Part shown: positions 54,292 through 63,217 of the stretch, piece after piece
How the letters are laid out: each line of letters opens with the position of its first letter
How positions within the stretch are numbered: the first letter of the stretch is position 1
From: Candidatus Deferrimicrobiaceae bacterium
GTDB lineage: Bacteria > Desulfobacterota > Deferrimicrobia > Deferrimicrobiales > Deferrimicrobiaceae
Assembly (NCBI GenBank): GCA_036504035.1
Contig: DASXVV010000004.1
Coordinates: 1-64,000, forward strand
DNA length: 64,000 bases
Direction: 5' to 3'
Notes under the pieces: generated by a model
Databases searched by the model: none
What the model was told of the DNA's origin: nothing
What the model saw: only the letters and a program-made list of their open reading frames with translations
Position numbers and translations under genes: made by a program

Positions 54292-56765
54292 AGACCGGAA
54301 GCGAGCGCCCCGCCTTCCTGCTCTCCCGCGTGATCGAGATCTGCAACTCGAACGTGCAGATCGAAAACCGCCTCAAGCACGTCTGCGACTTCCTCTGCAA
54401 GGAGACGTTCGCCGACTGCGTCTGCATCTACGGGCGCGAACAGCGCACCGGCCTCCTCTATCCCTGGGTTTCCTCCTGCATGCAGGTCAACGAATGCAGC
54501 CGGATTCCATTTCGCCTGCGTCCGGGGGAAGGGGTCGCGGGCAAGGCGGCGCAGAAGCGGGCGCCGATCTTCTTCCAGGACGTCCGGAAGATTCCCCCGT
54601 CGCTGGCCGACCCGCGCGAGCTGCGCGATTTCACCTCGATCCTCTCGATCCCCGTGACGGACGACGTTTACCTCTACGGCGTGATGAACCTCTCGTCCGC
54701 CGTCCCGGCGCAATATTCCGAGGAAGAAGCGTCGCTCATGCGCACCGTGGCCGTCGAGGTGGCGGGCGCGATCCGCAACAGCCGGCTCTACCACGACGCC
54801 CGCAAGCGCGTGTCAGAGCTGGTCACGCTCAACGAGATCGGGCGGGCGATCACCTCCACCTTCCAGGTGCGCGACCTGCTGGGATACATCGCCAAGACCA
54901 CGTCCCGCCTGCTCCAGGCCGACGGCTGCACCATCCGGCTGGCCGACCCCGGCGCGAAGGGACATCTCAAGGTGATGGTCGACGAGGGTTACATGCGCTC
55001 GGGCATCCGGAAGGAGCTGCGGGAGCAGGGGCGGCGGCTCGCCGATCACATCGCCCGCGACCTCAAGCCGATCCTTATCAACGGCCCCGAGGATTCCCCT
55101 GCGTGGGGGACGCTTTCCCGGGAGGGGATCTCCTCGTACCTGGGGCTGCCGATCCTTTCCAAGGGGAAGGCGCTCGGCGTCATCAGCTATTACTCCTATT
55201 CGGCGACGCTCACCTTCGACATGGAAGTGGTCAACCTGATGCAGACCGTCTGCAGTCAGCTCGCCAACATGATCGAGAACGCGACCATGTACCGGGAGGC
55301 GCAGCAGCTCGCCCAGGCGAACCAGGACAAGGTGCAGCGGCTGTCCACGCTTTACGACGTGGCGCGGGCGCTCATGTCCACCGTCAAGACCGAGCCGCTG
55401 CTTCAGGTCATGCTCTACGCCCTCACCTCGCCGACTGGGCTCAACTTCAGCCGCGCCATCCTCTTCCTGCTGTCCGAGGACGGCGAGCAGCTCGACGGGC
55501 GGATGGGGATGGGACCGCGCGACCGGCGCGAGGCGCGCCGGCTGGCGAAGATCCACGCCTCGCTTCCGGCCGGCGTCGAGGGCCCCGGGGAGGAGACGCT
55601 CCGAAAGATGCTGTGGCCCGACATCGGGCAGATCCGCATCCCGGTGACGACCGAAGGGTGCCTCGTCGCCCAGGCGGTCACAGAGCAGAAGGCGGTCCGC
55701 ACCGAGACCGGCTGCGGGCGCGCCGATACGGACGTGATCGAGGGGTTCTGCGCCGCCCACGCGTCCGCCTACGCGACCGTGCCGCTGGTCGCCAAGGGGC
55801 AGGCGCGCGGCGCGATCTACGTCGACAACCGGTTCCGGGAGCGCGAGATTACCGACGAGGACATCCAGGTCCTGACGATGTTCGCCTCCGAGGCTTCGCT
55901 GGCGATGGAGAACGCCGAGCTCTACGAGAACCTCGAGACGGCGCTCCACCAGGTCCGGGCCACGCAGGACAAGCTGCTCCAGAGCGAGAAGCTGGCGGCG
56001 CTCGGCGAGATGGCCGCCAAGATCGCCCACGAGATCAAGAACCCGCTCACCGTCATCGGCGGCTTCGCGGGCCGCATCGTCCGGAAGGGAAAGTCGGGCG
56101 AGATGGACACGGCGACGGCGACCCGCTACTCCCGGATCATCCAGAAGGAGGTGCAGCGGCTCGAGCGGATCCTCCAGGAGACGCTCTACTTCTCCCGCGA
56201 GATGGCGCCCAACGTCCGCAGCGTCGACGTCAACACCGAGATCCGGGAAGTGCTCCTCATGTATCGCGAGGAGCTCGAGGAGTCGCGCATCACAACGGTG
56301 GCCGACTTCGCCGAGATGCTGCCCATCATCTCGGTCGACCCCGACCAGTTCCGGCAGGTGCTCTGGAACCTGATCGGCAACGCGGTTCAGGTGATGGAGC
56401 ACGGGGGGATGCTCAAGCTGGCGACGCGCGCCTCGTTCCCCGAGGAGGGCGACGGCATTGTCATTTTGATCGGCGACACGGGGGGCGGCATCCCGCACGA
56501 CGTGGTCCACAACATCTTCAACCCCTTCTTCACGACCAAGTCCAAGGGCACCGGGCTCGGTCTCCCGATCGTTCACGCCATCGTCGAGCGTCACGGCGGC
56601 ACGATCCACCTCGACAACCACGAAGGGGTCGGCGTCACCTTCTCGATCTACCTGCCCCGGTTCCCGAAGGAGATCGGGGCGACCGGGCGCCTGCTCGACC
56701 AGATCCGGAAGGGCGGAATCAACGAAAACGGGAACGGCGCCCGGGGAAATCCGCAGGGGGCGTGA
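54288..56765 (+). CDS. Cytoplasmic sensor histidine kinase with three GAF domains
   Basis: An 825-aa kinase without membrane segments. Three GAF-like modules precede the kinase: about residues 15-165 (with several Cys: CNSN, CDFLC, CVCIYG), 180-345 and 370-545. HisKA has His581 in KIAHEIKNPLTVIGGFAGR; the HATPase boxes are NLIGNAVQVM, GDTGGGIP and GTGLGLPIV. The Cys-rich first GAF could hold a metal or redox center, but this is speculative. GTG 54288 overlaps the glgA stop. No receiver or regulator gene is adjacent, so the partner is elsewhere. Confidence 0.9.
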   Translation: MKTGSERPAFLLSRVIEICNSNVQIENRLKHVCDFLCKETFADCVCIYGREQRTGLLYPWVSSCMQVNECSRIPFRLRPGEGVAGKAAQKRAPIFFQDVRKIPPSLADPRELRDFTSILSIPVTDDVYLYGVMNLSSAVPAQYSEEEASLMRTVAVEVAGAIRNSRLYHDARKRVSELVTLNEIGRAITSTFQVRDLLGYIAKTTSRLLQADGCTIRLADPGAKGHLKVMVDEGYMRSGIRKELREQGRRLADHIARDLKPILINGPEDSPAWGTLSREGISSYLGLPILSKGKALGVISYYSYSATLTFDMEVVNLMQTVCSQLANMIENATMYREAQQLAQANQDKVQRLSTLYDVARALMSTVKTEPLLQVMLYALTSPTGLNFSRAILFLLSEDGEQLDGRMGMGPRDRREARRLAKIHASLPAGVEGPGEETLRKMLWPDIGQIRIPVTTEGCLVAQAVTEQKAVRTETGCGRADTDVIEGFCAAHASAYATVPLVAKGQARGAIYVDNRFREREITDEDIQVLTMFASEASLAMENAELYENLETALHQVRATQDKLLQSEKLAALGEMAAKIAHEIKNPLTVIGGFAGRIVRKGKSGEMDTATATRYSRIIQKEVQRLERILQETLYFSREMAPNVRSVDVNTEIREVLLMYREELEESRITTVADFAEMLPIISVDPDQFRQVLWNLIGNAVQVMEHGGMLKLATRASFPEEGDGIVILIGDTGGGIPHDVVHNIFNPFFTTKSKGTGLGLPIVHAIVERHGGTIHLDNHEGVGVTFSIYLPRFPKEIGATGRLLDQIRKGGINENGNGARGNPQGA

Positions 56766-56785
56766 CCCGGCCCGCCGCATCGCGG

Positions 56786-56791
56786 TATAAT
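56786..56791 (+). promoter_or_regulatory. TATAAT box upstream of mqnE
   Basis: Consensus -10 at 56786-56791, 33 bases before the mqnE ATG, with a weak -35-like GTGACC near 56762. It suggests that the menaquinone genes can be transcribed apart from the kinase. Confidence 0.45.
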
Positions 56792-56824
56792 AAGCGGATT
56801 CCCAGAAAGGCGGCAAAGACGGGC

Positions 56825-57925
56825 ATGGACACGGCACTGAGGAATATCCGCAGCAAGGTCGAGGACGGGACGCGGCTGACCGAGGACGACGCGCTGGCGC
56901 TCTACCGGTCGCGCGATCTCATCTCGATCGGCGAGATGGCGAACCTGGCCAATCGCAGGATCAACGGGGACAAGGTTTACTTCATCGTCAACCGGCACGT
57001 CAATCCGACCAACATCTGCGTCAACCGGTGCAAGTTCTGCGCGTTCAGCAAGAGCAAGGACGAGCCGCTGGCCTACACGATGACGATGGACGAGATCCTG
57101 GCGCGCTCCGACGAGGCCGAGGCGCAGAAGGCGACCGAGATCCACATCGTCGGCGGGCTCCACCCCGACCTGACGTTTGATTTTTACCTCGACATGCTCC
57201 GGGCGCTGCGCGCGCGGCACCCCGCGATGCACATCCAGGCGTTCACGGCGGTCGAGATCGACTATTTCGCGCAGATCACCGGGCTGCCGCTCGGCGAAGT
57301 CATCGCGCGGTTGAAGGAAGCGGGGCTCGGCAGTCTTCCGGGCGGCGGCGCCGAGATCTTCGCGCCCGCGGTGCGCAACGAGATCTGCCCCGAGAAGATC
57401 CCCGGCAGCCGATGGCTCGAGGTGATGGAGGCGGTGCACCGGGCCGGGCTCAAGAGCAACGCGACGATGCTCTACGGCCACGTCGAGTCGCTCGAGTCGC
57501 GCGTCGACCACATGCGGCAGTTGCGCGAGCTCCAGGACAAGACCGGCGGATTCCAGGCGTTCATCCCGCTCGCCTTCCATCCCAAGAACACCGAGATCGC
57601 CAAGGGCTACACGACCGGCGTCGAAGACCTGATGGCGCTGGCGGTCGGGCGGCTCTACCTCGACAACTTCGCCCATGTGAAGGCCTTCTGGATCAACGTG
57701 GGCGCGAAGCTCGCCCAGGTCTCGCTCCACTTCGGCGTCGACGACATCGACGGCACCGTGGTCGAGGAGAAGATCTCCCACGCGGCAGGCGCCCAGACGG
57801 GCCAGGAAATGACCGTAGACGCCCTGGTGACGATGATCCGGCAGGCGGGCCGCATCCCGGTCGAGCGCGACACGCTCTACAACGTCGTGCGCACGTTCCA
57901 GGCTGCGGAGGGCCTTCGGGCGTGA
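56825..57925 (+). CDS. mqnE: Aminofutalosine synthase MqnE
   Basis: A 366-aa radical SAM enzyme that joins a SAM-derived adenosyl radical to carboxyvinyl-oxybenzoate to make aminodeoxyfutalosine, the first dedicated step of futalosine menaquinone synthesis. The 4Fe-4S motif is C65-x3-C69-x2-C72 in CVNRCKFCAF. IVGGLHPDL and GGGAEIF are family signatures. The next gene, mqnC, overlaps it and catalyses a later step. Confidence 0.95.
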   Translation: MDTALRNIRSKVEDGTRLTEDDALALYRSRDLISIGEMANLANRRINGDKVYFIVNRHVNPTNICVNRCKFCAFSKSKDEPLAYTMTMDEILARSDEAEAQKATEIHIVGGLHPDLTFDFYLDMLRALRARHPAMHIQAFTAVEIDYFAQITGLPLGEVIARLKEAGLGSLPGGGAEIFAPAVRNEICPEKIPGSRWLEVMEAVHRAGLKSNATMLYGHVESLESRVDHMRQLRELQDKTGGFQAFIPLAFHPKNTEIAKGYTTGVEDLMALAVGRLYLDNFAHVKAFWINVGAKLAQVSLHFGVDDIDGTVVEEKISHAAGAQTGQEMTVDALVTMIRQAGRIPVERDTLYNVVRTFQAAEGLRA

Positions 57926-59004
57926 GCTGGGAAGCCACGCTTTCCGAGGTCCTCGAGGGCCGGCGTCCGACCGAGGTCGAGGCGGTCTGGCTGCTCCAGG
58001 ACGCCCCGCTGTTCGCGCTCGGGAAGGCGGCCGACGCGGTGCGCCGGAGGCTCCATCCCGAAGGCGTCGTCACCTACGTCGTCGACCGCAACATCAACTA
58101 CACCAATATCTGCACCTGCGGATGCGCCTTCTGCGCCTTCTATCGCGACAAGGACGCCTCCGACGCTTATGTGCTGACCGAGGCCGAGCTCGACCGCAAG
58201 ATCGTCGAGACGATCGAGGCCGGCGGCACCCGCATCCTGCTCCAGGGCGGGCTGCACCCCGATTGGGGGATGCCCGAGGCCGAGGCGCTCGTCCGCGCGG
58301 TCAAGAAGCATTCGATCCGCTGCCACGGCTTTTCGCCGCCCGAGATCACCCACTTCGCGAAGCAGTCCGGCGTGAGCATCGCCGAGGCGGTCGCGCGCCT
58401 GAAGGCGGCCGGGCTCGATTCGATCCCCGGCGGGGGCGCCGAGATCCTCGACGACGAGGTGCGCGCCGTCATCAGCCCCAAGAAGATCGGCTGGTCCCAG
58501 TGGGCCGAGGTCATGCGCGAGGCGCACCGGCAGGGGCTGAAAAGCTCGGCCACGATGATGTTCGGAAGCGTCGAGACCGCCGAGTCGGTCGTCCGGCATA
58601 TCCTGCGCATCCGCGACCTGCAGGAAGAAACGGGCGGTTTCACCGGTTTCATCCCCTGGACCTTCCAGCCCGGAAATACGGCGCTCTTCACCGACCCGCG
58701 CTTCGGCGGCGGCGCGGGGGCCGGGTACAACCACGCGACCGGCTACCTCAAGGTGCTGGCGCTGTCGCGGCTGCTGCTCCCCAACGTGCCGACCGTGCAG
58801 GTCTCGTGGGTAACGATGGGCGCCAAGGTGGCGCAGGTGGGGCTGTTCTTCGGGGCCGACGACTTCGGCAGCACGATGATGGAGGAAAACGTCGTGGCCT
58901 CCGCCGGGGTGTCGTTCCGCATGACCGAGCACGAGATCATCGAGACCATCCGTGACGCGGGCTTCCGCCCGTCACGCCGGGAGGACCGTCCATGCTCGAC
59001 CTGA
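57922..59004 (+). CDS. mqnC: Dehypoxanthine futalosine cyclase MqnC
   Basis: A 360-aa radical SAM enzyme making cyclic dehypoxanthine futalosine. The cluster motif is C64-x3-C68-x2-C71 in [11 protein letters not shown]; an extra Cys66 lies within it. [11 protein letters not shown] and [10 protein letters not shown] are typical. GTG start overlapping the mqnE stop as GTGA. The 3' end overlaps serS by 13 bases. Confidence 0.95.
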   Translation: MSWEATLSEVLEGRRPTEVEAVWLLQDAPLFALGKAADAVRRRLHPEGVVTYVVDRNINYTNICTCGCAFCAFYRDKDASDAYVLTEAELDRKIVETIEAGGTRILLQGGLHPDWGMPEAEALVRAVKKHSIRCHGFSPPEITHFAKQSGVSIAEAVARLKAAGLDSIPGGGAEILDDEVRAVISPKKIGWSQWAEVMREAHRQGLKSSATMMFGSVETAESVVRHILRIRDLQEETGGFTGFIPWTFQPGNTALFTDPRFGGGAGAGYNHATGYLKVLALSRLLLPNVPTVQVSWVTMGAKVAQVGLFFGADDFGSTMMEENVVASAGVSFRMTEHEIIETIRDAGFRPSRREDRPCST

Positions 59005-60269
59005 AATTTGTCCGCGAGAACATCGAGGTGGTCGAGGAGGCGCTCAGGAAGCGCCATTCCGATCTGTCGCTGGCCGGCTTCCGGGCGCTCGACGAGAAGC
59101 GGCGGGCGATGCTCTCCGCCGTCGAGGGGCTGCGCGCCGAGCGCAACGCGGCGTCCGAGGAGATCGGGCGGCTGCGGCGCGGGAAGCAGGACGCCACGGC
59201 GCTGATGGAGCGGATGAAGACGGTGTCAGCGCAGATCAAGGAAGCCGAGGCCGGCCTGCCCGAGATCGAGGCAGAGATGGAATCGCTGCTGCTCAACATC
59301 CCCAATATCCCCGACGCCTCCGTGCCCGAGGGCGCGAACGAGGGCGACAACCCGGTGATCCGCACGTGGGGGACGCCGCGCGTCTTCGACTTCCCGGTGA
59401 AGGACCACGTCGACATCGGCGAGGCGCTCGACATCATCGATTTCGAGCGGGCCGTCAAGATCACGGGCGGGCGTTTCTGCCTGCTCAAGGGGGCCGGGGC
59501 GCGGCTCGAGCGTGCGCTGGTCAACTTCATGCTCGACCTCCACACGGGCGAGCACGGCTACACCGAGGTGCTTCCCCCGTTCATGGCCAATTCGGCGTCG
59601 TTTCTCGGCACCGGCCAGCTCCCGAAATTCGAGGACGACCTCTTCAAGATCGCCGACACCGACTACTACCTGGTGCCCACCGCCGAGGTCCCGGTGACCA
59701 ACATCGTCCGGGACGAGATCCTCGACGAGGCTTCCATGCCGCTCCGGATGACGGCCTACACGCCCTGCTTCCGCAAGGAGGCGGGTTCCTACGGCAAGGA
59801 TGTCCGCGGGATGATCCGGCAGCACCAGTTCAACAAGGTCGAGATGGTCGCCATCGCGAAGCCCGAGGAGGCGTTCGGCGAGCTCGAGCGGCTGACGGGC
59901 CACGCCGAGGAGGTCCTCAAGCGGCTCGGCCTGCCTTATCGCGTGATCACGCTGTGCACCGGCGACATGGGCTTTTCGTCTGCCAAGACCTACGACATCG
60001 AAGTGTGGCTGCCGTCCCAGGGGCGCTACCGCGAGATCTCCTCGTGCAGCTGCTTTTCCGATTTCCAGGCCCGGCGGGCGAAGATCCGCTTCCGTGACGC
60101 CGCCACGGGCAAGACCCGCCTGGCGAACACGCTCAACGGCTCCGGCCTGGCCGTCGGCCGCACCTCGGTGGCGATCCTCGAGAATTACCAGCAGCAGGAC
60201 GGCTCCGTGACGGTTCCCGAGGCGTTGCGCCCCTACATGGGGGGACTCGAGCGGATCGTCCCGCGATAA
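58992..60269 (+). CDS. serS: Seryl-tRNA synthetase
   Basis: A 425-aa class II synthetase. An N-terminal antiparallel coiled coil (residues 30-100) recognises the tRNA-Ser long arm. Class II motif 2 is around [21 protein letters not shown] and motif 3 around [20 protein letters not shown]. The length and order are normal. Its start lies inside mqnC, so translation is coupled. Confidence 0.96.
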   Translation: MLDLKFVRENIEVVEEALRKRHSDLSLAGFRALDEKRRAMLSAVEGLRAERNAASEEIGRLRRGKQDATALMERMKTVSAQIKEAEAGLPEIEAEMESLLLNIPNIPDASVPEGANEGDNPVIRTWGTPRVFDFPVKDHVDIGEALDIIDFERAVKITGGRFCLLKGAGARLERALVNFMLDLHTGEHGYTEVLPPFMANSASFLGTGQLPKFEDDLFKIADTDYYLVPTAEVPVTNIVRDEILDEASMPLRMTAYTPCFRKEAGSYGKDVRGMIRQHQFNKVEMVAIAKPEEAFGELERLTGHAEEVLKRLGLPYRVITLCTGDMGFSSAKTYDIEVWLPSQGRYREISSCSCFSDFQARRAKIRFRDAATGKTRLANTLNGSGLAVGRTSVAILENYQQQDGSVTVPEALRPYMGGLERIVPR

Positions 60270-60319
60270 CATTTTGCGCGTCGGGGGGGCTGCATCTGAT
60301 ACAATTTTGATCCTGTTCA

Positions 60320-60348
60320 TTGCAATTTCGCGTCTTATTCCCTAGATA
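60320..60348 (+). promoter_or_regulatory. Promoter of the ferritin-like gene
   Basis: TTGCAA (60320-60325), a 17-base spacer, TAGATA (60343-60348) in a locally AT-rich stretch; initiation about 28 bases before ATG 60383. Confidence 0.55.
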
Positions 60349-60382
60349 ACGCCAGTACAACAAAACCAGGGGGGTCGTCGCC

Positions 60383-60913
60383 ATGAGCCAGGTTCCCGAG
60401 ATCGTCTACATCGTCCATCAGGCCATCGATCACGAGAAGGAAGCGATCAGCCTCTACCTTGAGCTGGCCAAGATCTCCAAGGACAGCAAGGCCAAGAACG
60501 TCCTGATCAACCTGGCTTCCGACGAGGTCGGCCACATGACCCGCCTCGAGGGGTACCTGGCCGAGCTGCTCCAGGGGAAGGCGCTGATCCCGGGGCCCAT
60601 GGTCGCGGGCGAAGCGATGGCTGCCGAGATGACCCGGAGCACGAAGCTCGAGGAATTCGACAAGAAAGAGCTCGAGACCGCCGACGAGATCCGCATCCTC
60701 GAGCTGGCGATCGACAAGGAGATCGGGGCCAACAGGCGCTATCTCGAGATGGCCGAAAAGGCGCACAGCGCAGACGGCAAGGCGATGTTCCTGTCGCTCG
60801 CCAAGGAAGAAGACCTCCACGCCCGGATCCTGCGCGCCGAAGTCGACGCGATCGGGCAGGAAGGGTTCTGGTTCGATCTGCAGGAATTCACGATGGAAAA
60901 ACAGCAGGACTAA
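60383..60913 (+). CDS. Ferritin-like diiron protein (rubrerythrin-type domain)
   Basis: A 176-aa four-helix-bundle protein. The diiron ligands show as Glu in DHEKEAISLYLEL, E-x-x-H in SDEVGHM, Glu in DKEIGANRRYLEM and E-x-x-H in KEEDLHARIL. No rubredoxin domain is attached, so it is a truncated rubrerythrin or related peroxide/iron-handling protein. Start ATG 60383 with a G-rich ribosome site. Cotranscription with greA is possible. Confidence 0.88.
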   Translation: MSQVPEIVYIVHQAIDHEKEAISLYLELAKISKDSKAKNVLINLASDEVGHMTRLEGYLAELLQGKALIPGPMVAGEAMAAEMTRSTKLEEFDKKELETADEIRILELAIDKEIGANRRYLEMAEKAHSADGKAMFLSLAKEEDLHARILRAEVDAIGQEGFWFDLQEFTMEKQQD

Positions 60914-60936
60914 GCTGGGAAGGGCACGGCAAAAAG

Positions 60937-61419
60937 ATGGAAATCATCAGGCAGGCGCGACACCGCCTGGAAGAAGAGCTTCACCGGATCGATCACGAGC
61001 TTCGGGTCGATCTGCCCAAGGAAATCAACGTGGCGCTGGCGCAGGGGGACCTCTCCGAAAACGCCGAGTACGAGGCCGCCAAGGACCGGCAGTCCACGCT
61101 GCAGGCGCGCATGGGCCAGATCCAGAAACGGCTGGCCGACCTGTCGCGCATCGACGTCAAGGGCATCCCGAAGGATCGCGCGGGGCTGGGCAGCGAGGTG
61201 ACGGTCGAGAATCTCGAGACCGGCGACGTGGTGAGCTACACGCTCGTCATCCCCGAGGTCGCCGACGGCAAGCACAACCTCGTCTCGGTCGCCGCGCCGG
61301 TGGGCAAGGCGCTGCTCAACCGGCGGGTGGGAGACACGGTCAACGTCGAGATCCCGAAGGGAAGCTACGAGTTCGAGGTCCAGCGGATCGTCACCACGTT
61401 CGGAGACGTGATGGAATAG
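60937..61419 (+). CDS. greA: Transcript cleavage factor GreA
   Basis: A 160-aa GreA that rescues backtracked RNA polymerase by stimulating transcript cleavage. The coiled-coil tip has GDLSENAEYEAAKDRQ, with the acidic residues required to coordinate Mg2+ in the polymerase. The C-terminal FKBP-like domain has VGKALLNRRVGDTV. Located 23 bases after the ferritin-like gene; a GC-rich hairpin terminator follows. Confidence 0.94.
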   Translation: MEIIRQARHRLEEELHRIDHELRVDLPKEINVALAQGDLSENAEYEAAKDRQSTLQARMGQIQKRLADLSRIDVKGIPKDRAGLGSEVTVENLETGDVVSYTLVIPEVADGKHNLVSVAAPVGKALLNRRVGDTVNVEIPKGSYEFEVQRIVTTFGDVME

Positions 61420-61451
61420 CCTCCGCGATCGCTGCGGCGCCAGGGTTTCAG

Positions 61452-61483
61452 GGGGCGGGCGGCGCGAAAGCGCTTCCCGCCCC
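61452..61483. terminator. Bidirectional terminator between greA and manC
   Basis: GGGGCGGG (61452-61459) pairs with CCCGCCCC (61476-61483), with an inner GCGC-GAAA-GCGC hairpin and CTTTT after it, between convergent genes. Confidence 0.75.
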
Positions 61484-61491
61484 GCATCTTT

Positions 61492-62559
61492 TCAGGCGTG
61501 ATCCGGATACTTCTCCTTCACCCGCTCGACCAGTCCCTTCACCTCTTCCGACCGGCTGCGCGGACACACCAGCACGGCGTCGCCGCTGCGGACCACGACC
61601 ACGTCCTCCATACCCAGCACCGCGACGAGTCCCCGGTCGGAGCGGACCAGGACGTTCCGGCAGTCGACCGCGATCGTGTCGCCGAACAGGACGTTGCCTG
61701 ACGCATCGCGCCCCAGGAACTCGTGGAGCGATCGCCAGGTGCCGATGTCGTTCCAGCCGACCGCCGCGGGGACGACGAGGATCTCGGGCTCGTGCTCGAG
61801 CAGCCCGTGGTCGACGGAGACCGAGGGGATCGACCGATAGGCCTTCCTGAGCGCCCCGCGAAATCCCGGCTTGCCCGCGAGGCGGAAGGCGCCGTCGATT
61901 GCGTCGTGCACGACGGGCAGGTGGTTCGCCAGCCGTTCCCGGAATTCGGGGAGGCGGAAGATGAACAGGCCGCTGTTCCAGTCGAACCGGCCGGAACGGA
62001 GGAAGCGCCGGGCGGTCGCCGCGTCGGGCTTTTCCGCGAATCGGCGGACCCGGTACGCCTCGACGCCCTTTTCTTCCAGCGGCCGCCCCCGTTCGATGTA
62101 ACCGTACCCCGTGGCGGGCGAGGTCGGCGGGATGCCGAGCGTCACGAAGCAGCCGCTCCTGCGCGCCAGGCGCATCGCCTTCCGGATGACCGACCGGAAC
62201 CCCTTGAGATCGGCGATCGCATGGTCGGCGGGCGAAGCGAGCACCACGGCTTCCGGATCGCGCAGCCGGATCGCGGCGGCGGCCAAGGCGACGGCCGGAG
62301 CGGTGTTTTTGCCCTCGGGCTCGAGCAGCAGGTTTTCGGGGGGGATGCCCAGCTTTTCCGGGACGAGGTGCGCCCGGTCCTTCTCTCCCGCGACGACCCA
62401 GACGTTGCCGGCGGGGACGAGCGGCGCGAAGCGGCGGATCGTCTCGACGATCATGGCGCCTTGCCCGGTCAGGTTGAGGAACTGCTTGGCGCGCCTTTCC
62501 CGGCTCTCGGGCCAGAACCGGGTTCCCGACCCGCCCGCCATCACGACCACATGATCCAT
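61492..62559 (-). CDS. manC: Mannose-1-phosphate guanylyltransferase-type nucleotidyltransferase
   Basis: A 355-aa sugar-nucleotidyltransferase making GDP-mannose from GTP and mannose-1-phosphate. The N-terminus VVMAGGSGTRFWPESR and AKQFLNLTG is typical of ManC; EGKNTAPAVAL, FVTLGIPPTSPATGYGYIE and FVEKP-like FAEKPD follow. It lacks the C-terminal isomerase domain of bifunctional forms. ATG 62559 has GGGAGGG upstream. Divergent from the DUF502 gene. Confidence 0.92.
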   Translation of the reverse strand: MDHVVVMAGGSGTRFWPESRERRAKQFLNLTGQGAMIVETIRRFAPLVPAGNVWVVAGEKDRAHLVPEKLGIPPENLLLEPEGKNTAPAVALAAAAIRLRDPEAVVLASPADHAIADLKGFRSVIRKAMRLARRSGCFVTLGIPPTSPATGYGYIERGRPLEEKGVEAYRVRRFAEKPDAATARRFLRSGRFDWNSGLFIFRLPEFRERLANHLPVVHDAIDGAFRLAGKPGFRGALRKAYRSIPSVSVDHGLLEHEPEILVVPAAVGWNDIGTWRSLHEFLGRDASGNVLFGDTIAVDCRNVLVRSDRGLVAVLGMEDVVVVRSGDAVLVCPRSRSEEVKGLVERVKEKYPDHA

Positions 62560-62585
62560 CCATCCCTCCCGTTCCGCAATTGCGC

Positions 62586-62591
62586 TAGAAT
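62586..62591 (+). promoter_or_regulatory. -10 box giving a leaderless DUF502 message
   Basis: TAGAAT ends seven bases before the GTG start, and there is no Shine-Dalgarno site in between. No clear -35 hexamer. Confidence 0.4.
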
Positions 62592-62598
62592 ACATCCC

Positions 62599-63216
62599 GT
62601 GCAGATCAACCTCAAAAAGAGTTTCATCACCGGCATCTTCGTCGTCATCCCGATGGTGCTGTCGATCGGCCTGCTTACCTGGTTCTTCACGCGGGCCGAC
62701 GGCTTCTTCTCGCCCATCATCGACAGCATCCTGCCGCTGGTCACGGGCTATCCCGCCCATATCCCGGGTACCGGCATCATCACCGGCTGCGTCATCATCC
62801 TGATCGTCGGCCTCATCGCCCGCAATGTCGCGGGCGCCAAGCTGCTCGGGGCGTTCGACCGCCTGATCCACCACGTCCCGGTCTTCCGCGCGATCTACTC
62901 CACCATCAAGCAGATGACCGATTCCTTCTCGCCCGACAACACGAGCGCCTTCAAGGAAGTGGTCCTGGCCGAATATCCGAAGGAAAACTCCTACGCGCTG
63001 GGCTTCCGCACGTCCACCGTCGAGGTCGACGGCGAGCGGTTCGCGGTCGTCTTCGTCCCGACCAACAACCTCTATCTCGGTGAAGTGCTGCTCATCCCCG
63101 AGACCCGGCTTCGGCGTCTCGACATGAGCATCGAGCTGGCGCTGCGCTGCCTCGTCTCGGGCGGCACGGCCGCGCCCAGGGTGCTGCGCAGCAGCAGCGT
63201 CCCGCCCAAGGCCTGA
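62599..63216 (+). CDS. DUF502 family membrane protein
   Basis: A 205-aa inner-membrane protein with two transmembrane helices (FITGIFVVIPMVLSIGLLTW and TGCVIILIVGLIAR) and a cytoplasmic C-terminal domain. The DUF502 block around VPVFRAIYSTIKQMTDSF and NNLYLGEVLLIPE is clear. The family has no firm function. The start GTG 62599 is only 8 bases past a -10 box. The stop is one base from the convergent DUF748 stop. Confidence 0.9.
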   Translation: MQINLKKSFITGIFVVIPMVLSIGLLTWFFTRADGFFSPIIDSILPLVTGYPAHIPGTGIITGCVIILIVGLIARNVAGAKLLGAFDRLIHHVPVFRAIYSTIKQMTDSFSPDNTSAFKEVVLAEYPKENSYALGFRTSTVEVDGERFAVVFVPTNNLYLGEVLLIPETRLRRLDMSIELALRCLVSGGTAAPRVLRSSSVPPKA

Positions 63217-63217
63217 A

